Part shown: positions 1-9,193 of the stretch, piece after piece
How positions within the stretch are numbered: the first letter of the stretch is position 1
Layout of the letters: the number at the start of each line of letters is the position of its first letter
Source: Sphingobacteriales bacterium
GTDB lineage: Bacteria > Bacteroidota > Bacteroidia > Sphingobacteriales > Sphingobacteriaceae
Reading direction: 5' to 3'
NCBI GenBank assembly: GCA_028288165.1
Contig: JAQBOG010000032.1
Span: 32,754-96,753 of the forward strand
DNA: 64,000 bases
Program-made: the position numbers and the translations under genes
The notes under the pieces: model-generated
Databases searched by the model: none
What the model was told of the DNA's origin: nothing
What the model saw: only the letters and a program-made list of their open reading frames with translations

Positions 1-851
1 AAAGCATTTTTTGGTTTTCCAGCTAAAAGATACTTGAGTAGGGTGATAAAATCAAACCAAAACCTGATAAAAATAATGGAAAAGGCTTTTGAACCTGGCA
101 AATTCTTTTGAAGCATAAGCAGGTTATTTCTAAAGTTTAAATAAGTTTTAAAAGGATTCTCTGCTTCCAATGTACCGCCGCCCACGTGGTAAACAATAGA
201 ATCAGGGCAATACATTATTTTATACCCATTATTCTTCAGTCGCCAACACAAATCAATTTCTTCCATGTGAGCGAAAAAGTCAGCATCTAATCCATTTACT
301 TCTTTCCAATATTTAGCCTTTATAAAAAGTGCCGCTCCTGATGCCCAAAAAATTTCTGATGCCTGGTTGTATTGCCCTTTTTCCGTTTCAACTGTTTCGA
401 AAATTCGTCCTCTGCAAAAAGGATATCCGTATTTATCCAAAAAACCACCTGCTGCTCCGGCATATTCAAATTTAGTTTTATCGTGGTAAGAAAGTAACTT
501 AGGTTGTGCTGCTGCTATTGAATCATCTGTTTCCATCAGTTCAATTACAGGCTGAATCCAGTCTTTTGTCACTTCAACATCCGAGTTTAAAAGAACATAA
601 TAGTCGGCTTCTACAGTAGAAAGTACTTTGTTGTATCCTTCAGCAAAACCATAATTTTTATCATTGCTGATGATTTTTATTTCCGGATAATTTGACTTTA
701 GGTATTCAATGGAATCATCCGTTGAGAAATTATCTCCAACAACGATTTCTAGATTTTGATAGGTGCTCGAAACAACCGAAGGCAAAAACTTCTCAAGGTA
801 TTTTTGACCGTTCCAGTTTAAAATGACAACAGCAACTTTAGGATACGTCAT
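1..851 (-). CDS. Glycosyltransferase family 2 (3' end outside window)
   Basis: This is an inverting GT-A fold glycosyltransferase that probably moves a nucleotide-activated sugar onto an envelope glycan at the cytoplasmic face. The minus-strand reading frame is open from the ATG at 849-851 to the window edge, giving 283 codons without a stop. The N-terminus reads VAVVILNWNG, the usual GT2 start; an LLNSDVEV segment supplies the DXD-like metal and nucleotide site, and FFAHMEEIDLCWR is the acceptor-side motif of rhamnosyl/WcaA-type GT2 enzymes. A hydrophobic stretch begins near the cut end. Its start codon overlaps the stop of the upstream acyltransferase gene by four bases (ATGA), so the two are probably translationally coupled. 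The sugar and acceptor cannot be told from sequence. Confidence 0.9.
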   Translation of the reverse strand, partial: MTYPKVAVVILNWNGQKYLEKFLPSVVSSTYQNLEIVVGDNFSTDDSIEYLKSNYPEIKIISNDKNYGFAEGYNKVLSTVEADYYVLLNSDVEVTKDWIQPVIELMETDDSIAAAQPKLLSYHDKTKFEYAGAAGGFLDKYGYPFCRGRIFETVETEKGQYNQASEIFWASGAALFIKAKYWKEVNGLDADFFAHMEEIDLCWRLKNNGYKIMYCPDSIVYHVGGGTLEAENPFKTYLNFRNNLLMLQKNLPGSKAFSIIFIRFWFDFITLLKYLLAGKPKNA

Positions 852-1732
852 TGTTCGGAAGCCTTCCTGTTAAATTTCCACCTGCGGTGTGACCATAGCC
901 AAAGTTCTGGTCTTAAGCGGATGTTTTTTTCAAGTTCTTTGGTATGAATTTCGGTGATCTCGTACTCGTGTGTTTCCTTCGGATTTTCTACCAAAGTTTT
1001 AATTTCACACTCATAATATCCACGCTTTTTACGAGTAATATTGAAATAAATAATCGGGTTATTGGTTGCTTTTGCTAGTTTTTCAACTCCTAAAAACACA
1101 GCCGTCCGCTGACTCAAAAACGTTGTAAAATAATGAGATTCAGACCATGGCGGAGTTTGATCACCAACTAATACAAGCATGTGAGGTTTATCTTTGTATT
1201 CAATTAACTTCCTGAAGGTCTGTTTCATTGGGATCATAATAGCACCAAATCGTGACCTCATTTTGTTAATCAACACTTCGAACTGTTTATTGCTTTGGGG
1301 TTTAAAAACAACTAATACCTTTTCTTTAATGGCACTCGGGATTCCGAGCGTTCCCCATTCCCAATTACCATAATGGCCGGTAACCACCAAAATGTTTTTA
1401 CCGTTATTAAAGTGTTTTGAGAATTCCTCCCCGTTTACTACGCTGAATCTTTTTTTGATGCTTTTCTGAGAGATAGATAGCATTTTAATAGATTCTACAA
1501 TCATATCTGAGAGGTAATGAAAATATTTTTTTTCAATTTCATATCTCTCTAGTTCCGTTTTCTCTGGAAATGCATTGACAAGATTAGTGCGTACTACATC
1601 TCTACGGTAATGAATTATATAATATAGTAATAAATAAAATCCATCGGCAATAAAATAAAGCAACCAGAACGGAAGCAGGGATATAAGGTATAGAAAAAAT
1701 TTGCTAAGCCCAAAAAGACCTTTTTTTATCAT
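848..1732 (-). CDS. Lysophospholipid/lipid A acyltransferase (LpxL/HtrB family)
   Basis: The 294-residue protein belongs to the LpxL/HtrB acyltransferase family, which adds a secondary acyl chain to lipid A precursors at the inner membrane. A hydrophobic anchor spans about residues 8-42. The catalytic HX4E motif is visible as H120-YGNW-E125, and GDQTPP near residue 190 matches the second conserved block. Length is normal for the family. It lies directly upstream of a GT2 gene with an ATGA overlap, which suggests a small envelope operon. A candidate promoter lies in the 40-bp space shared with the divergent WbqC gene. Some Bacteroidota members may act on other lipids, so LpxL itself is not assigned. 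Confidence 0.88.
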   Translation of the reverse strand: MIKKGLFGLSKFFLYLISLLPFWLLYFIADGFYLLLYYIIHYRRDVVRTNLVNAFPEKTELERYEIEKKYFHYLSDMIVESIKMLSISQKSIKKRFSVVNGEEFSKHFNNGKNILVVTGHYGNWEWGTLGIPSAIKEKVLVVFKPQSNKQFEVLINKMRSRFGAIMIPMKQTFRKLIEYKDKPHMLVLVGDQTPPWSESHYFTTFLSQRTAVFLGVEKLAKATNNPIIYFNITRKKRGYYECEIKTLVENPKETHEYEITEIHTKELEKNIRLRPELWLWSHRRWKFNRKASEQ

Positions 1733-1755
1733 TAATTTCGGCTGATTTGAAATTA

Positions 1756-1788
1756 CAAACTTAATGTAAACGATGGAGAAAGGCGCAA
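1756..1788 (-). promoter_or_regulatory. Candidate Bacteroidota promoter for the acyltransferase gene
   Basis: On the minus strand TAAGTTTG (complement of 1756-1763) fits the -7 consensus TAnnTTTG. A TTG at 1786-1788 lies 22 bases upstream, slightly longer than the usual 19-21. The element overlaps the first codons of the divergent WbqC gene. Confidence 0.4.
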
Positions 1789-2381
1789 TCTTCCCCTTAT
1801 TTTATCTTCCGACTATTGAATACTTCAGTAAACTGGTATTTCACAAACCAGATATTGTTATTGAAAAACATGAACATTTCCCAAAACAAACTTATCGAAA
1901 TAGAGCTTCTATTTATTCACCTAACGGGAAGCTGGATTTAATCGTTCCAATTGTCAGAGGTTCTAAAAATCATACAGCCTTCAAAGATGTAAAAATATGC
2001 TATGAATTTAATTGGCAACGCATACACTGGATGAGCCTGGAAACCTGTTACCGCAGTTCCGCATTTTTTGAATATTACGAAGATGATTTTGCAGTTTTTT
2101 ATAATAAGAGACATGATTTTTTATTCGACTTTAATCAAGAGATCTTGAATTTGCTGCTCCGACTCATCAAACTCAAAATAGATTATTCGTTTACATCTGA
2201 ATATGAAAAAGATATAAGTGGTTTGGTTGATTATCGTGATAGCATGAAACCTAAGGAAGCGCCATCAACTCAAATTAAACCTTACTACCAAATTTTTGAA
2301 GACAAACATGGCTTTATGCCAAACCTAAGTGTGATAGATCTTTTATTTAACCAGGGCCCGCAAACTTTAAGCTATTTATAA
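1773..2381 (+). CDS. WbqC family protein
   Basis: This 202-residue protein matches the WbqC-like family, often found beside polysaccharide or lipid A genes in Bacteroidota and of uncertain biochemical role. Typical features are the early FPLFYLPTIEY segment, NRASIYSPNGKLDLIVPI, and the aromatic centre NWQRIHWMSLETCYRSSAFFEYY. No signal peptide or membrane segment is seen, so it should be cytoplasmic. It is divergent from the LpxL-like gene, and its stop overlaps the start of corA by one base (TAATG), so the two plus-strand genes are probably co-transcribed. The family assignment is good; a function in glycan assembly is inferred from context only. Confidence 0.8.
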   Translation: MEKGAIFPLFYLPTIEYFSKLVFHKPDIVIEKHEHFPKQTYRNRASIYSPNGKLDLIVPIVRGSKNHTAFKDVKICYEFNWQRIHWMSLETCYRSSAFFEYYEDDFAVFYNKRHDFLFDFNQEILNLLLRLIKLKIDYSFTSEYEKDISGLVDYRDSMKPKEAPSTQIKPYYQIFEDKHGFMPNLSVIDLLFNQGPQTLSYL

Positions 2382-3502
2382 TGGGATTGATAAAACGAAT
2401 CCGAATTAAACCTCGTGTACGAAAAAGTTTTGATCCATCTTCGGATCCTAGCGTTCTTAAAGCTGCGGGAAATGCACTGCCACCAAAAATTATCGCTCAC
2501 TCTTACAATTCCAATGATTATTTTACAGAAGAGATATCAAGCATTGAATCGCTTAATGCCCTTCTGACAAAGTATCCAAAATATACCCATTGGATAGATG
2601 TAAAAGGTTTAGGAGATGTGAATTTACTTGAGCAAATAGGACAGAAGTTTGGGATCCATGAATTGGTAATAGAAGATATTGTTAATTCGAATCAACGTCC
2701 GAAATTAGATGAGTATGATGGTTACCTGTTCTCCGTAAGCAGAATGCTCTACACCAACCCTGAATCTTTAATAGAAAATGAACAAATTTCATTTCTGTTG
2801 CTGCCTAATGTATTACTAAGCTTTCAGGAAAATTATCACAATTGCATCGATGCAGTTGTTGAAAGGCTGAAAGCGGGAAAAGGAAGTTTAAGAACTGGTG
2901 GTACGTCTTATATGATGTATGCCTTGATGGATATGGTAATTGATAATTACTTCACGCTATTAAATCAACTTGGTGATCAACTAGAAACGCTCGAAGAATT
3001 GTTATATCGCCGTCCCAATAAGTCGTTAATGCATGATACACAAGAAATTAAACGAGCAATGATCATGATTCGACGAGCATCCTGGCCGGAACGTGATAAG
3101 TTAAACGATATCATAAGAAGCGAATCGCTGTTAATAACTGCCGAAACGAAAACCTTTGTTCGTGATGTTTATGATCATTGTATGCAGGTAATTGATTTAG
3201 TTGAAAGTTATAAAGAGGTAACAACCAGTTTAATAGATATGAATCTGGCATTTTTGAGTAATAAAATGAATGAAATAATGAAAGTGCTCACCGTTATTTC
3301 CTCAATTTTTATTCCGCTCACATTTATTGCTGGTGTTTACGGGATGAATTTTGCCTACCAGGATCCTGAAACTGGTAAAGTGTTACACAAAAATATGCCA
3401 GAGCTTTACGCCGAAAATGGTTATGTGTATACGATGATAGTTATGCTGATTATTGCCTTGCTTCAAGTAATTTATTTTTGGCGAAAAGGTTGGTTGAAAT
3501 AG
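2381..3502 (+). CDS. corA: Magnesium/cobalt transporter CorA
   Basis: CorA is a homopentameric inner-membrane channel for Mg2+ (and Co2+). The 373-residue protein has a long cytoplasmic alpha/beta and coiled-coil N-domain followed by two C-terminal transmembrane helices. The selectivity motif is present as YGMNF at the end of the first helix, and the second helix is followed by a short basic tail (WRKGWLK). Its start overlaps the stop of the WbqC gene. A second Mg2+ transporter of an unrelated family (mgtE) follows after 254 bp of repeat-rich spacer. No Mg2+ riboswitch is recognised upstream. Confidence 0.95.
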   Translation: MGLIKRIRIKPRVRKSFDPSSDPSVLKAAGNALPPKIIAHSYNSNDYFTEEISSIESLNALLTKYPKYTHWIDVKGLGDVNLLEQIGQKFGIHELVIEDIVNSNQRPKLDEYDGYLFSVSRMLYTNPESLIENEQISFLLLPNVLLSFQENYHNCIDAVVERLKAGKGSLRTGGTSYMMYALMDMVIDNYFTLLNQLGDQLETLEELLYRRPNKSLMHDTQEIKRAMIMIRRASWPERDKLNDIIRSESLLITAETKTFVRDVYDHCMQVIDLVESYKEVTTSLIDMNLAFLSNKMNEIMKVLTVISSIFIPLTFIAGVYGMNFAYQDPETGKVLHKNMPELYAENGYVYTMIVMLIIALLQVIYFWRKGWLK

Positions 3503-3710
3503 TTGTTAGTCCATAGTTGTTAGTCCATAGTCGATGGACCATAGTCGCTGGTCTATAGTCGCAAGACATAGTACATCGTACAAGTAAGTAGGTGTTTTAT
3601 CAATACAGCTCTGTAGATACTCATTTCTCATACCTCATATCTCATACCTCAAATATCCAATCTCACATCTCCAACCTCTGCTCTCACATCTCAACGATTA
3701 TTCTTTTTAC
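3503..3710. repeat. Two blocks of degenerate short repeats
   Basis: From about 3508 to 3580 the word TAGTCCATAG and its variants recur in both orientations (GTCCAT...ATGGAC can fold back on itself). From about 3620 to 3700 a second type takes over, made of imperfect TCTCATACCTCATATCTCA-type words on one strand. Both types occur again elsewhere in the window (31.8, 33.6, 29.8, 48.2 and 48.9-49.0 kb), always between genes. Confidence 0.7.
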
Positions 3711-3756
3711 AATATAAAATCAATGTTTATCAGGGTCATTTCCTAATTTAGCGGTC

Positions 3757-5106
3757 ATGCAATCCTTCGAACTGAATAAAACAGATGTACTTCGCATCAA
3801 ACAGGCTCTTGAAGAGGATGATGTAAAATTACAGTCATTAATTGCTGAATATCATGCTTCGGAGATTGCAATCCTGTTTGAAAGCTTACCTCAGGAAGCT
3901 AGAGAACGGATTATCAGTCTGTTGCCAGCTGAATTGGCATCCGAAGTTATATCTGAAATGGATGCTGAGTTTCATCCGGAAAGGCTACTTGAAAATCTGC
4001 ATCCCGAAAGGCGATCTGAAATTATCGAAGAACTTGACTACGATGATGCAACAGATTTAATTAGTCAGCTTCCTGAAGATCAGCAAAAAGAAATTCTCGA
4101 AGAATTAGATGAGGAAGATGCCACAAATATTCGCTCCTTATTAAAATACGAAGAAGATACTGCGGGTGGTTTAATGAACACTCAGGTTATCAAAATCAAT
4201 GAAAATTTAATAAAAAAAGACGCCTTAGACGAGATTATTCGTCAATCTGAGGAGATGGAGGAATTTTACACGATCAATGTTGTAAATGACGCCAATATTC
4301 TAACAGGTATAGTTTCCTTGAAGGATATTATCAAAGCTCGCTACAGTATCAAGATAAAAGAATTGATAAAACCTGATTTTGTGTATGTAAAAGCCGAAAC
4401 CGATCAGGAGGAAGTTGCTAAACTAATATCCCAATATAATTTAACAAGTATTCCAGTTGTAGATGACCACATGCGTCTACTTGGTCGCATTACTTTTGAC
4501 GACGTCATCGATGTAATGCAGGAAGAAAACACCGAGGATATACTTAAAATCTCCGGTGTATCAGAAGATGAGGAACTTGCGGGTAATTGGAGGGAAGCTG
4601 TTAAAAGCCGTCTACCTTGGTTAATTCTTAATTTAGGAACCGCATTTTTAGCATCATCCGTAATTCGTCATTTCGACGGAACCATTAAGAGCTTAGGAAT
4701 CTTGACGGCTTATATGACCATCATCGCCGGAATGGGAGGAAATGCTGCAACTCAAGCCTTAGCGGTAACAGTTAGACGTATTTCATTAACAGATTTAACC
4801 GACGCACAAGCCTATCGTGCGGTTCTAAAAGAATTTACAGTTGGCTTAATAAACGGAGCTACTAACGGTTTCATCATATTTCTTTTTGCAGTATTTTATG
4901 ATAGTAACCCACTTTTAGGTCTGGTTATATTCATCGCCATGACGGGAAATATGATCATAGCCGGTGTGGCAGGCTCATCAATTCCCTTAGTGTTAAAAAG
5001 ATTAGGGATTGATCCAGCTATAGCCTCATCAATTATAATTACCACATTTACAGATGTTTGTGGATTTTTATTACTGTTGGGTTTAGCAACGAAATTGTTG
5101 TTGTAG
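3757..5106 (+). CDS. mgtE: Magnesium transporter MgtE
   Basis: MgtE is a dimeric, Mg2+-gated magnesium channel of the inner membrane. The 449-residue protein shows the full architecture: an acidic superhelical N-domain (about residues 25-130, with repeated LPEE/LDEEDATNI-type blocks), a pair of CBS domains (about 135-255), a connecting helix, and five transmembrane helices from about residue 285. The GMGGNAATQALAV segment is the conserved pore-lining part. Together with corA next door it gives two independent Mg2+ entry routes. It is followed closely by the small antitoxin gene but is probably not functionally linked to it. Confidence 0.95.
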   Translation: MQSFELNKTDVLRIKQALEEDDVKLQSLIAEYHASEIAILFESLPQEARERIISLLPAELASEVISEMDAEFHPERLLENLHPERRSEIIEELDYDDATDLISQLPEDQQKEILEELDEEDATNIRSLLKYEEDTAGGLMNTQVIKINENLIKKDALDEIIRQSEEMEEFYTINVVNDANILTGIVSLKDIIKARYSIKIKELIKPDFVYVKAETDQEEVAKLISQYNLTSIPVVDDHMRLLGRITFDDVIDVMQEENTEDILKISGVSEDEELAGNWREAVKSRLPWLILNLGTAFLASSVIRHFDGTIKSLGILTAYMTIIAGMGGNAATQALAVTVRRISLTDLTDAQAYRAVLKEFTVGLINGATNGFIIFLFAVFYDSNPLLGLVIFIAMTGNMIIAGVAGSSIPLVLKRLGIDPAIASSIIITTFTDVCGFLLLLGLATKLLL

Positions 5107-5141
5107 TTCTATCCCTCACTTAATTAAGGTATATTTGTTAT

Positions 5142-5378
5142 ATGTCAACTTCAGAATTAAAGCAAAAATTAATTACCTGTATTAGTCACACAGATAATCC
5201 AGATTTACTCCAGGAAGTTTTCAGGTTGCTTGAACTTGAAACGGAAAGCCTGGATGTCTACAAGCTAAACGTTGAACAACGACAAGCGATTGTAGAAGGA
5301 CAAGAAGACATCAACGAAGGAAGAAGTTTAACCAATGAACAAGTCGATGATGAGATTGATCGATGGTTAAAAGGATAG
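5142..5378 (+). CDS. Putative antitoxin of a RelE/ParE-type pair
   Basis: This 78-residue acidic protein resembles the small antitoxins placed directly before RelE/ParE toxins in Bacteroidota. The first half is helical (LKQKLITCISHTDNPDLL), and the tail (LTNEQVDDEIDRWLKG) is the type of C-terminus that wraps the toxin. No DNA-binding fold is obvious, so autoregulation is unclear. The remains of a toxin gene overlap its 3' end by 16 bases, the arrangement expected of a toxin-antitoxin operon. Because the toxin is destroyed, this gene may be a harmless survivor. Family assignment is by resemblance and context. Confidence 0.6.
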   Translation: MSTSELKQKLITCISHTDNPDLLQEVFRLLELETESLDVYKLNVEQRQAIVEGQEDINEGRSLTNEQVDDEIDRWLKG

Positions 5379-5514
5379 TATGGTCTCAGCGTGCACAAAA
5401 CGATCGTAAGAAAATACTGCAATATTGGATAGAACATAATAAGTCAATCCAGATACTCTAAACGTTCCAGCTATCTGGGATTGTCATCAGGATATTGATA
5501 AACTGAAGATTTAA
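5363..5514 (+). pseudogene. Remnant of RelE/ParE-family toxin with internal deletion
   Basis: An ATG at 5363 opens MVKRIVWSQRAQNDRKKI, followed by LQYWIEHNKS, a typical RelE/ParE toxin N-terminus, but the frame stops at 5459-5461. In another frame the sequence ending at 5514 reads AIWDCHQDIDKLKI, the typical C-terminus of the same family (IWD.RQ...KL). About 50 central residues are missing between the two ends and the frames no longer match, so a deletion has removed the toxin core. The start overlaps the antitoxin gene, as in intact pairs. The toxin is almost certainly inactive. Confidence 0.7.
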
Positions 5515-5593
5515 CAGTCAGTCAATGTCAATCGTATCATATGTGCCATTTCTTCAATTTTAAATAAACCCCTCAACCATCTCAATTTTATTT

Positions 5594-5601
5594 TAAATTT
5601 G
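5594..5601 (+). promoter_or_regulatory. Candidate -7 element for bioB
   Basis: TAAATTTG exactly fits TAnnTTTG and ends 32 bases before the bioB ATG. No TTG is seen at the expected -33 distance, so the call rests on one element. No BirA-type operator was recognised. Confidence 0.4.
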
Positions 5602-5633
5602 CGCCATCCCGCTAGGGAACCAAACAATTGCTC

Positions 5634-6626
5634 ATGACTGAAATTAGAAATAACTGGACTAAAGACGAGATTGCTGAAATTTATAACAGTCCACTGCTTG
5701 ATTTGATATATCGTGCTGCTACCGTGCACCGTGAAAATAAAGATTACTCGGAAGTTCAGATTAGTAGCTTATTATCTATTAAAACAGGTGGTTGCCCAGA
5801 AGATTGCTCTTATTGCCCTCAGGCAGCCCGTTACCATACAGATGTAGAAGTTCAGGCATTAATGTCATTAGATGAGGTTACTTCTGCAGCTCAGAAGGCT
5901 AAAGATGGTGGCGCATCACGCTTATGTATGGGTGCAGCTTGGCGAGAAGTACGTGATAACCGTGACTTTGACCGTGTGTTAGATATGGTTAAAGCTGTTA
6001 ACGGTATGGATATGGAGGTTTGCTGTACGTTGGGGATGTTAACCGAATCACAAGCTCAACGCTTAGCAGACGCGGGTTTATATGCCTACAACCACAATTT
6101 AGATACTTCAGAAGATGATTACAAACGGATCATCACCACCAGAACATATGATGATCGTTTAAAAACAATTGATAATGCTCGTAAAGCAAAGCTTACTGTT
6201 TGTAGTGGTGGTATTATTGGTTTAGGCGAAACCGTTCAAGATCGTATATCCATGCTTAAAACTTTATCAAATATGGTTAAGCATCCCGAGTCAGTGCCTA
6301 TTAATGCGCTGGTTCCGGTAAAGGGAACCCCATTAGCTGATCAACCCAGAGTTCCAATTTGGGATATGGTTCGAATGATTGCTACCGCACGTATCATCAT
6401 GCCGAAAACAGTTGTTCGCTTATCTGCTGGCCGTACTGAAATGAGCTTAACAGATCAGGCATTTTGTTTTATGGCCGGCGCAAACTCCATATTTGCCGGC
6501 GATAAGCTATTAACTACACCCAACCCAGCTTTTAATGAAGATATGCAAATGTTTGAGTTACTTGGTTTGAAACCTCGTGAGGCATTCAAAAATGGGAGAG
6601 TGCCTGCTACAGAACAAGCAGTTTAA
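5634..6626 (+). CDS. bioB: Biotin synthase
   Basis: BioB is a radical-SAM enzyme that inserts sulfur into dethiobiotin to make biotin. The radical-SAM cluster motif is visible in [18 protein letters not shown] (CX3CX2C), followed by the conserved [23 protein letters not shown], and near the end [26 protein letters not shown], which carries the arginine and residues around the [2Fe-2S] site. The ATG at 5634 is preferred to an in-frame TTG two codons earlier; it gives 330 residues, normal for BioB. No other biotin genes are adjacent, so the rest of the pathway must lie elsewhere. It converges with the FUSC gene, with only 15 bp between. Confidence 0.96.
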   Translation: MTEIRNNWTKDEIAEIYNSPLLDLIYRAATVHRENKDYSEVQISSLLSIKTGGCPEDCSYCPQAARYHTDVEVQALMSLDEVTSAAQKAKDGGASRLCMGAAWREVRDNRDFDRVLDMVKAVNGMDMEVCCTLGMLTESQAQRLADAGLYAYNHNLDTSEDDYKRIITTRTYDDRLKTIDNARKAKLTVCSGGIIGLGETVQDRISMLKTLSNMVKHPESVPINALVPVKGTPLADQPRVPIWDMVRMIATARIIMPKTVVRLSAGRTEMSLTDQAFCFMAGANSIFAGDKLLTTPNPAFNEDMQMFELLGLKPREAFKNGRVPATEQAV

Positions 6627-6641
6627 AGGCTTACAAGATTG

Positions 6642-8828
6642 TTAGTTAAAATCTGATTCAGATAGTTTATCGCAAATTTTTTGAATATCCGTGGTGAGCT
6701 TATTTATAAACTCAAGCTGTTCTGTTAGTAAATTACTCTCGTAAGATTTCTCAATCTTCGCTTCCATATTCGTTTTATCCAGATGAATTTCACATTCCTG
6801 AAATTCATCTGCATCATCCACAATTACTTTATTTATACTTTCAGCAAGTGTAAATAGCGATCGTCGCACCAGTCTAAGAGTATCTTTACTTGCTTCTTGA
6901 ACTTCATTTTGCGAAATCCGAAATATTAAAGTTGCAATATATGAGGATAAAATATGGTTTAAAACAACGAATTTTTGCACCTCATTAATTCTTATTTGTT
7001 TATTCTTAGGTTCAGAAACCATTCGCTGAAAAGCGCTTCCAATATTAGCTGTGCTTACATAAACGTTTTTCCTAGCTAATTTATAAGCTGTTATATCGTT
7101 AATGTTCTCGAACATACCCTGGGCAGCAACCAGTAAGTAATTATAGTTTGCAATCAAAACCTCACGCATAAACTTATCAAGCTGCTTATACTCCCAACTT
7201 GGCAAAAACAAATAACTCGCTGTAAATGCAATGGCCGAACCAATTAACGTGTCAATAATACGTTCTTGGGCTAAGTTGACGGTGTTAGCTCCTAAAAAGC
7301 TAAATAGAATTAAAATATAGGGTGTCATAAAAAGTACACTCACCACATAATTTAGCCGTTGGAAACTGTAGGCGCCAATCATAAAAATGAGCATTAATAA
7401 AAATAGTACGGTTTCATTGTTGATAAATATCAATATACAAGCACCTGCAATTCCACCAGATAATGTGCCTATCAATCTCTGCAAATTTCGTTCTTTAGTT
7501 AGGCTAAAACCAGGTTTTAATATCACCATGATTGTTAATAATATCCAATAACTATGATGGCCTAAAGGGAAAAGTTTAGAAGTCAAATACCCTATTAAAC
7601 AAAATATGGCCACCCTAACTGAATGCCTGAAAATAGAAGATTTTAGGTTTAAATTGTTCTTAAATATCTTCAAGTCAAAGTCCTGGTGAGAAACAAACTT
7701 AAGCAAATCGGTCTCACTTCTAATCTTTGCATTTGCTAATTGTGTAGGGTTAAAGTATGAATAAATTTTATGAAGCCTATTAGTCATGTTCCTGACATTG
7801 ATTAAAATCTTCTTCAAAACCAAATTATTTAAACCTAATTCAGTTTCAACTCTATCAATTTCGCTTTTTAATTTTTCTAAATCAGGCTTAAAATCGTATT
7901 TACTTTCCGGGCTATTGTTGGCTAAAACGTGATATCCTACATGTCCCATTTCTTCAGAAATTTTGTGGATTATCTTATTAAACTCCTTTAAAGCCCTGGT
8001 GCCTTTATAAGTATTTCGAATACTCTTATAATCAATATGTGTAGCCATTGTTTGCTCAAATAAATCAAGCATATCTACAAATACAAGTATTAAAAATCGC
8101 CCCGTAGTAGTTGATTCTTTCAACATTATTTGGCTTTTAAACAACAATTCTCGAACAACGTCTTGCTGAGTATGAACATTAACTTGTTGATTAATAAGCT
8201 TTTTATAATTTTCGTCAAAGTCAGAATCAGGGTCGTAAAAGTTTGCTTTAAGGCTTACATACTTGGCAACTTCTTTAATACATTCGCCTAATTCTTGCTG
8301 AGCTAATCGATAAGGCCTAATTTGAGTGATAGAAGAACTTAACAGGAAATACCAAATTCCGCCTCCCATAATTTGGAGGAAATGTTCCCAGATAGAAGGA
8401 ACCGGCCTATCAATACTCAAAATCATAATCAATAAAGTGGCTGTACCGATAGAAGTTGCACGATTTCCATATAGTGAAAACATAGAAAAGAAGAAGCATG
8501 CAAGCAAAATTTCAATGCCAATAAGTAGCGAAGATGTGGCCATTGCAGACGTGACTAACGCAATTACGGAGATGAATAATATGCAGGCAAGCATCCCGTT
8601 TCGTTTATGATTCACTGGTCCCGGATTGTCAGCTATACTTACACATACAGCGCCTAGCGAAACAGTAATTCCGGTAGCCAGTTCCCCAAGTTGCGCAAAA
8701 ACCAGAGACGGTAAAAGCACCCCAAAAGTGATACGTAAACCATCTGAGAAGTAATGACTATAAATGAAGGACTTAATTTCCCTGGTTTGTTTCGTATTTA
8801 TAGGTGCGGCAATCATATCAGCATACAT
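6642..8828 (-). CDS. FUSC/YccS family inner-membrane protein
   Basis: This 728-residue protein has the YccS/FusC layout: a hydrophobic block in about residues 25-170, a long soluble cytoplasmic part with coiled-coil character, a second hydrophobic block at about 395-530 containing the family signature (HSYWILLTIMVILKPGFSLT, then RLIGTLSGGIAG), and a soluble C-terminal tail of about 200 residues. Relatives include the fusaric-acid and aromatic-acid exporters AaeB and FusC, but the substrate of this YccS-like branch is unknown. It stands alone, convergent with bioB. Its upstream region holds a dispersed intergenic repeat rather than a recognisable promoter. Confidence 0.85.
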   Translation of the reverse strand: MYADMIAAPINTKQTREIKSFIYSHYFSDGLRITFGVLLPSLVFAQLGELATGITVSLGAVCVSIADNPGPVNHKRNGMLACILFISVIALVTSAMATSSLLIGIEILLACFFFSMFSLYGNRATSIGTATLLIMILSIDRPVPSIWEHFLQIMGGGIWYFLLSSSITQIRPYRLAQQELGECIKEVAKYVSLKANFYDPDSDFDENYKKLINQQVNVHTQQDVVRELLFKSQIMLKESTTTGRFLILVFVDMLDLFEQTMATHIDYKSIRNTYKGTRALKEFNKIIHKISEEMGHVGYHVLANNSPESKYDFKPDLEKLKSEIDRVETELGLNNLVLKKILINVRNMTNRLHKIYSYFNPTQLANAKIRSETDLLKFVSHQDFDLKIFKNNLNLKSSIFRHSVRVAIFCLIGYLTSKLFPLGHHSYWILLTIMVILKPGFSLTKERNLQRLIGTLSGGIAGACILIFINNETVLFLLMLIFMIGAYSFQRLNYVVSVLFMTPYILILFSFLGANTVNLAQERIIDTLIGSAIAFTASYLFLPSWEYKQLDKFMREVLIANYNYLLVAAQGMFENINDITAYKLARKNVYVSTANIGSAFQRMVSEPKNKQIRINEVQKFVVLNHILSSYIATLIFRISQNEVQEASKDTLRLVRRSLFTLAESINKVIVDDADEFQECEIHLDKTNMEAKIEKSYESNLLTEQLEFINKLTTDIQKICDKLSESDFN

Positions 8829-8837
8829 TAATAATTT

Positions 8838-8932
8838 GGGCGTGCCCTAAAGGTCGTGCTTTTCGTTTCAAGTCCTCACATTCGTGCCTCATTGTTCCGG
8901 GCTTTCCACTTCAATCACTCACGCAACCCGAA
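8838..8932. repeat. Dispersed intergenic repeat (GGGCTTTCC type, diverged copy)
   Basis: The stretch contains GGGCTTTCCACTTCAATC followed by ACGCAACCC, sharing the core GGGCTTTCC-nn-t-n-CAATC with the copies at 43.2 kb and, in reverse, 26.0 kb. It occupies the space between the FUSC gene and the radical-SAM gene. The remaining part of this 365-bp gap up to the operator-like sites shows no gene. Confidence 0.55.
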
Positions 8933-9145
8933 CACTCTACTATAATAGTGAAATTTTCAATATATAAATAATGTATGAACAGATAGTACCGATTTTGTAG
9001 AATATAAAAGTAGCATCTTGGAGCTAACCAAATAATGAGAATAGTAGCGTAGATTAATCCCACAACAGGCCATAAACTTGTCGGAAAGTGATCTTCTCCA
9101 CAATCTGCATTCACATAAATGTTCCGTTATCTTTTCAAAAAAAAC

Positions 9146-9186
9146 TTAGTAATACCCCTCACTAATTACTAAAAATATTAGTAATT
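9146..9186. promoter_or_regulatory. Three TTAGTAAT half-sites upstream of the radical-SAM gene
   Basis: TTAGTAAT at 9146-9153 is followed by an inverted pair, AATTACTAA at 9164-9172 and TTAGTAATT at 9178-9186, separated by five bases. The last half-site ends eight bases before the ATG. The arrangement is that of an operator for a dimeric repressor placed over the translation start; the regulator is unknown. Confidence 0.55.
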
Positions 9187-9193
9187 TTACTGT

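Noticed and set aside
3508..3580. CRISPR-like array at the TAGTCCATAG repeats
   Set aside because: Units are too short and variable, with no uniform spacers and no cas genes nearby.
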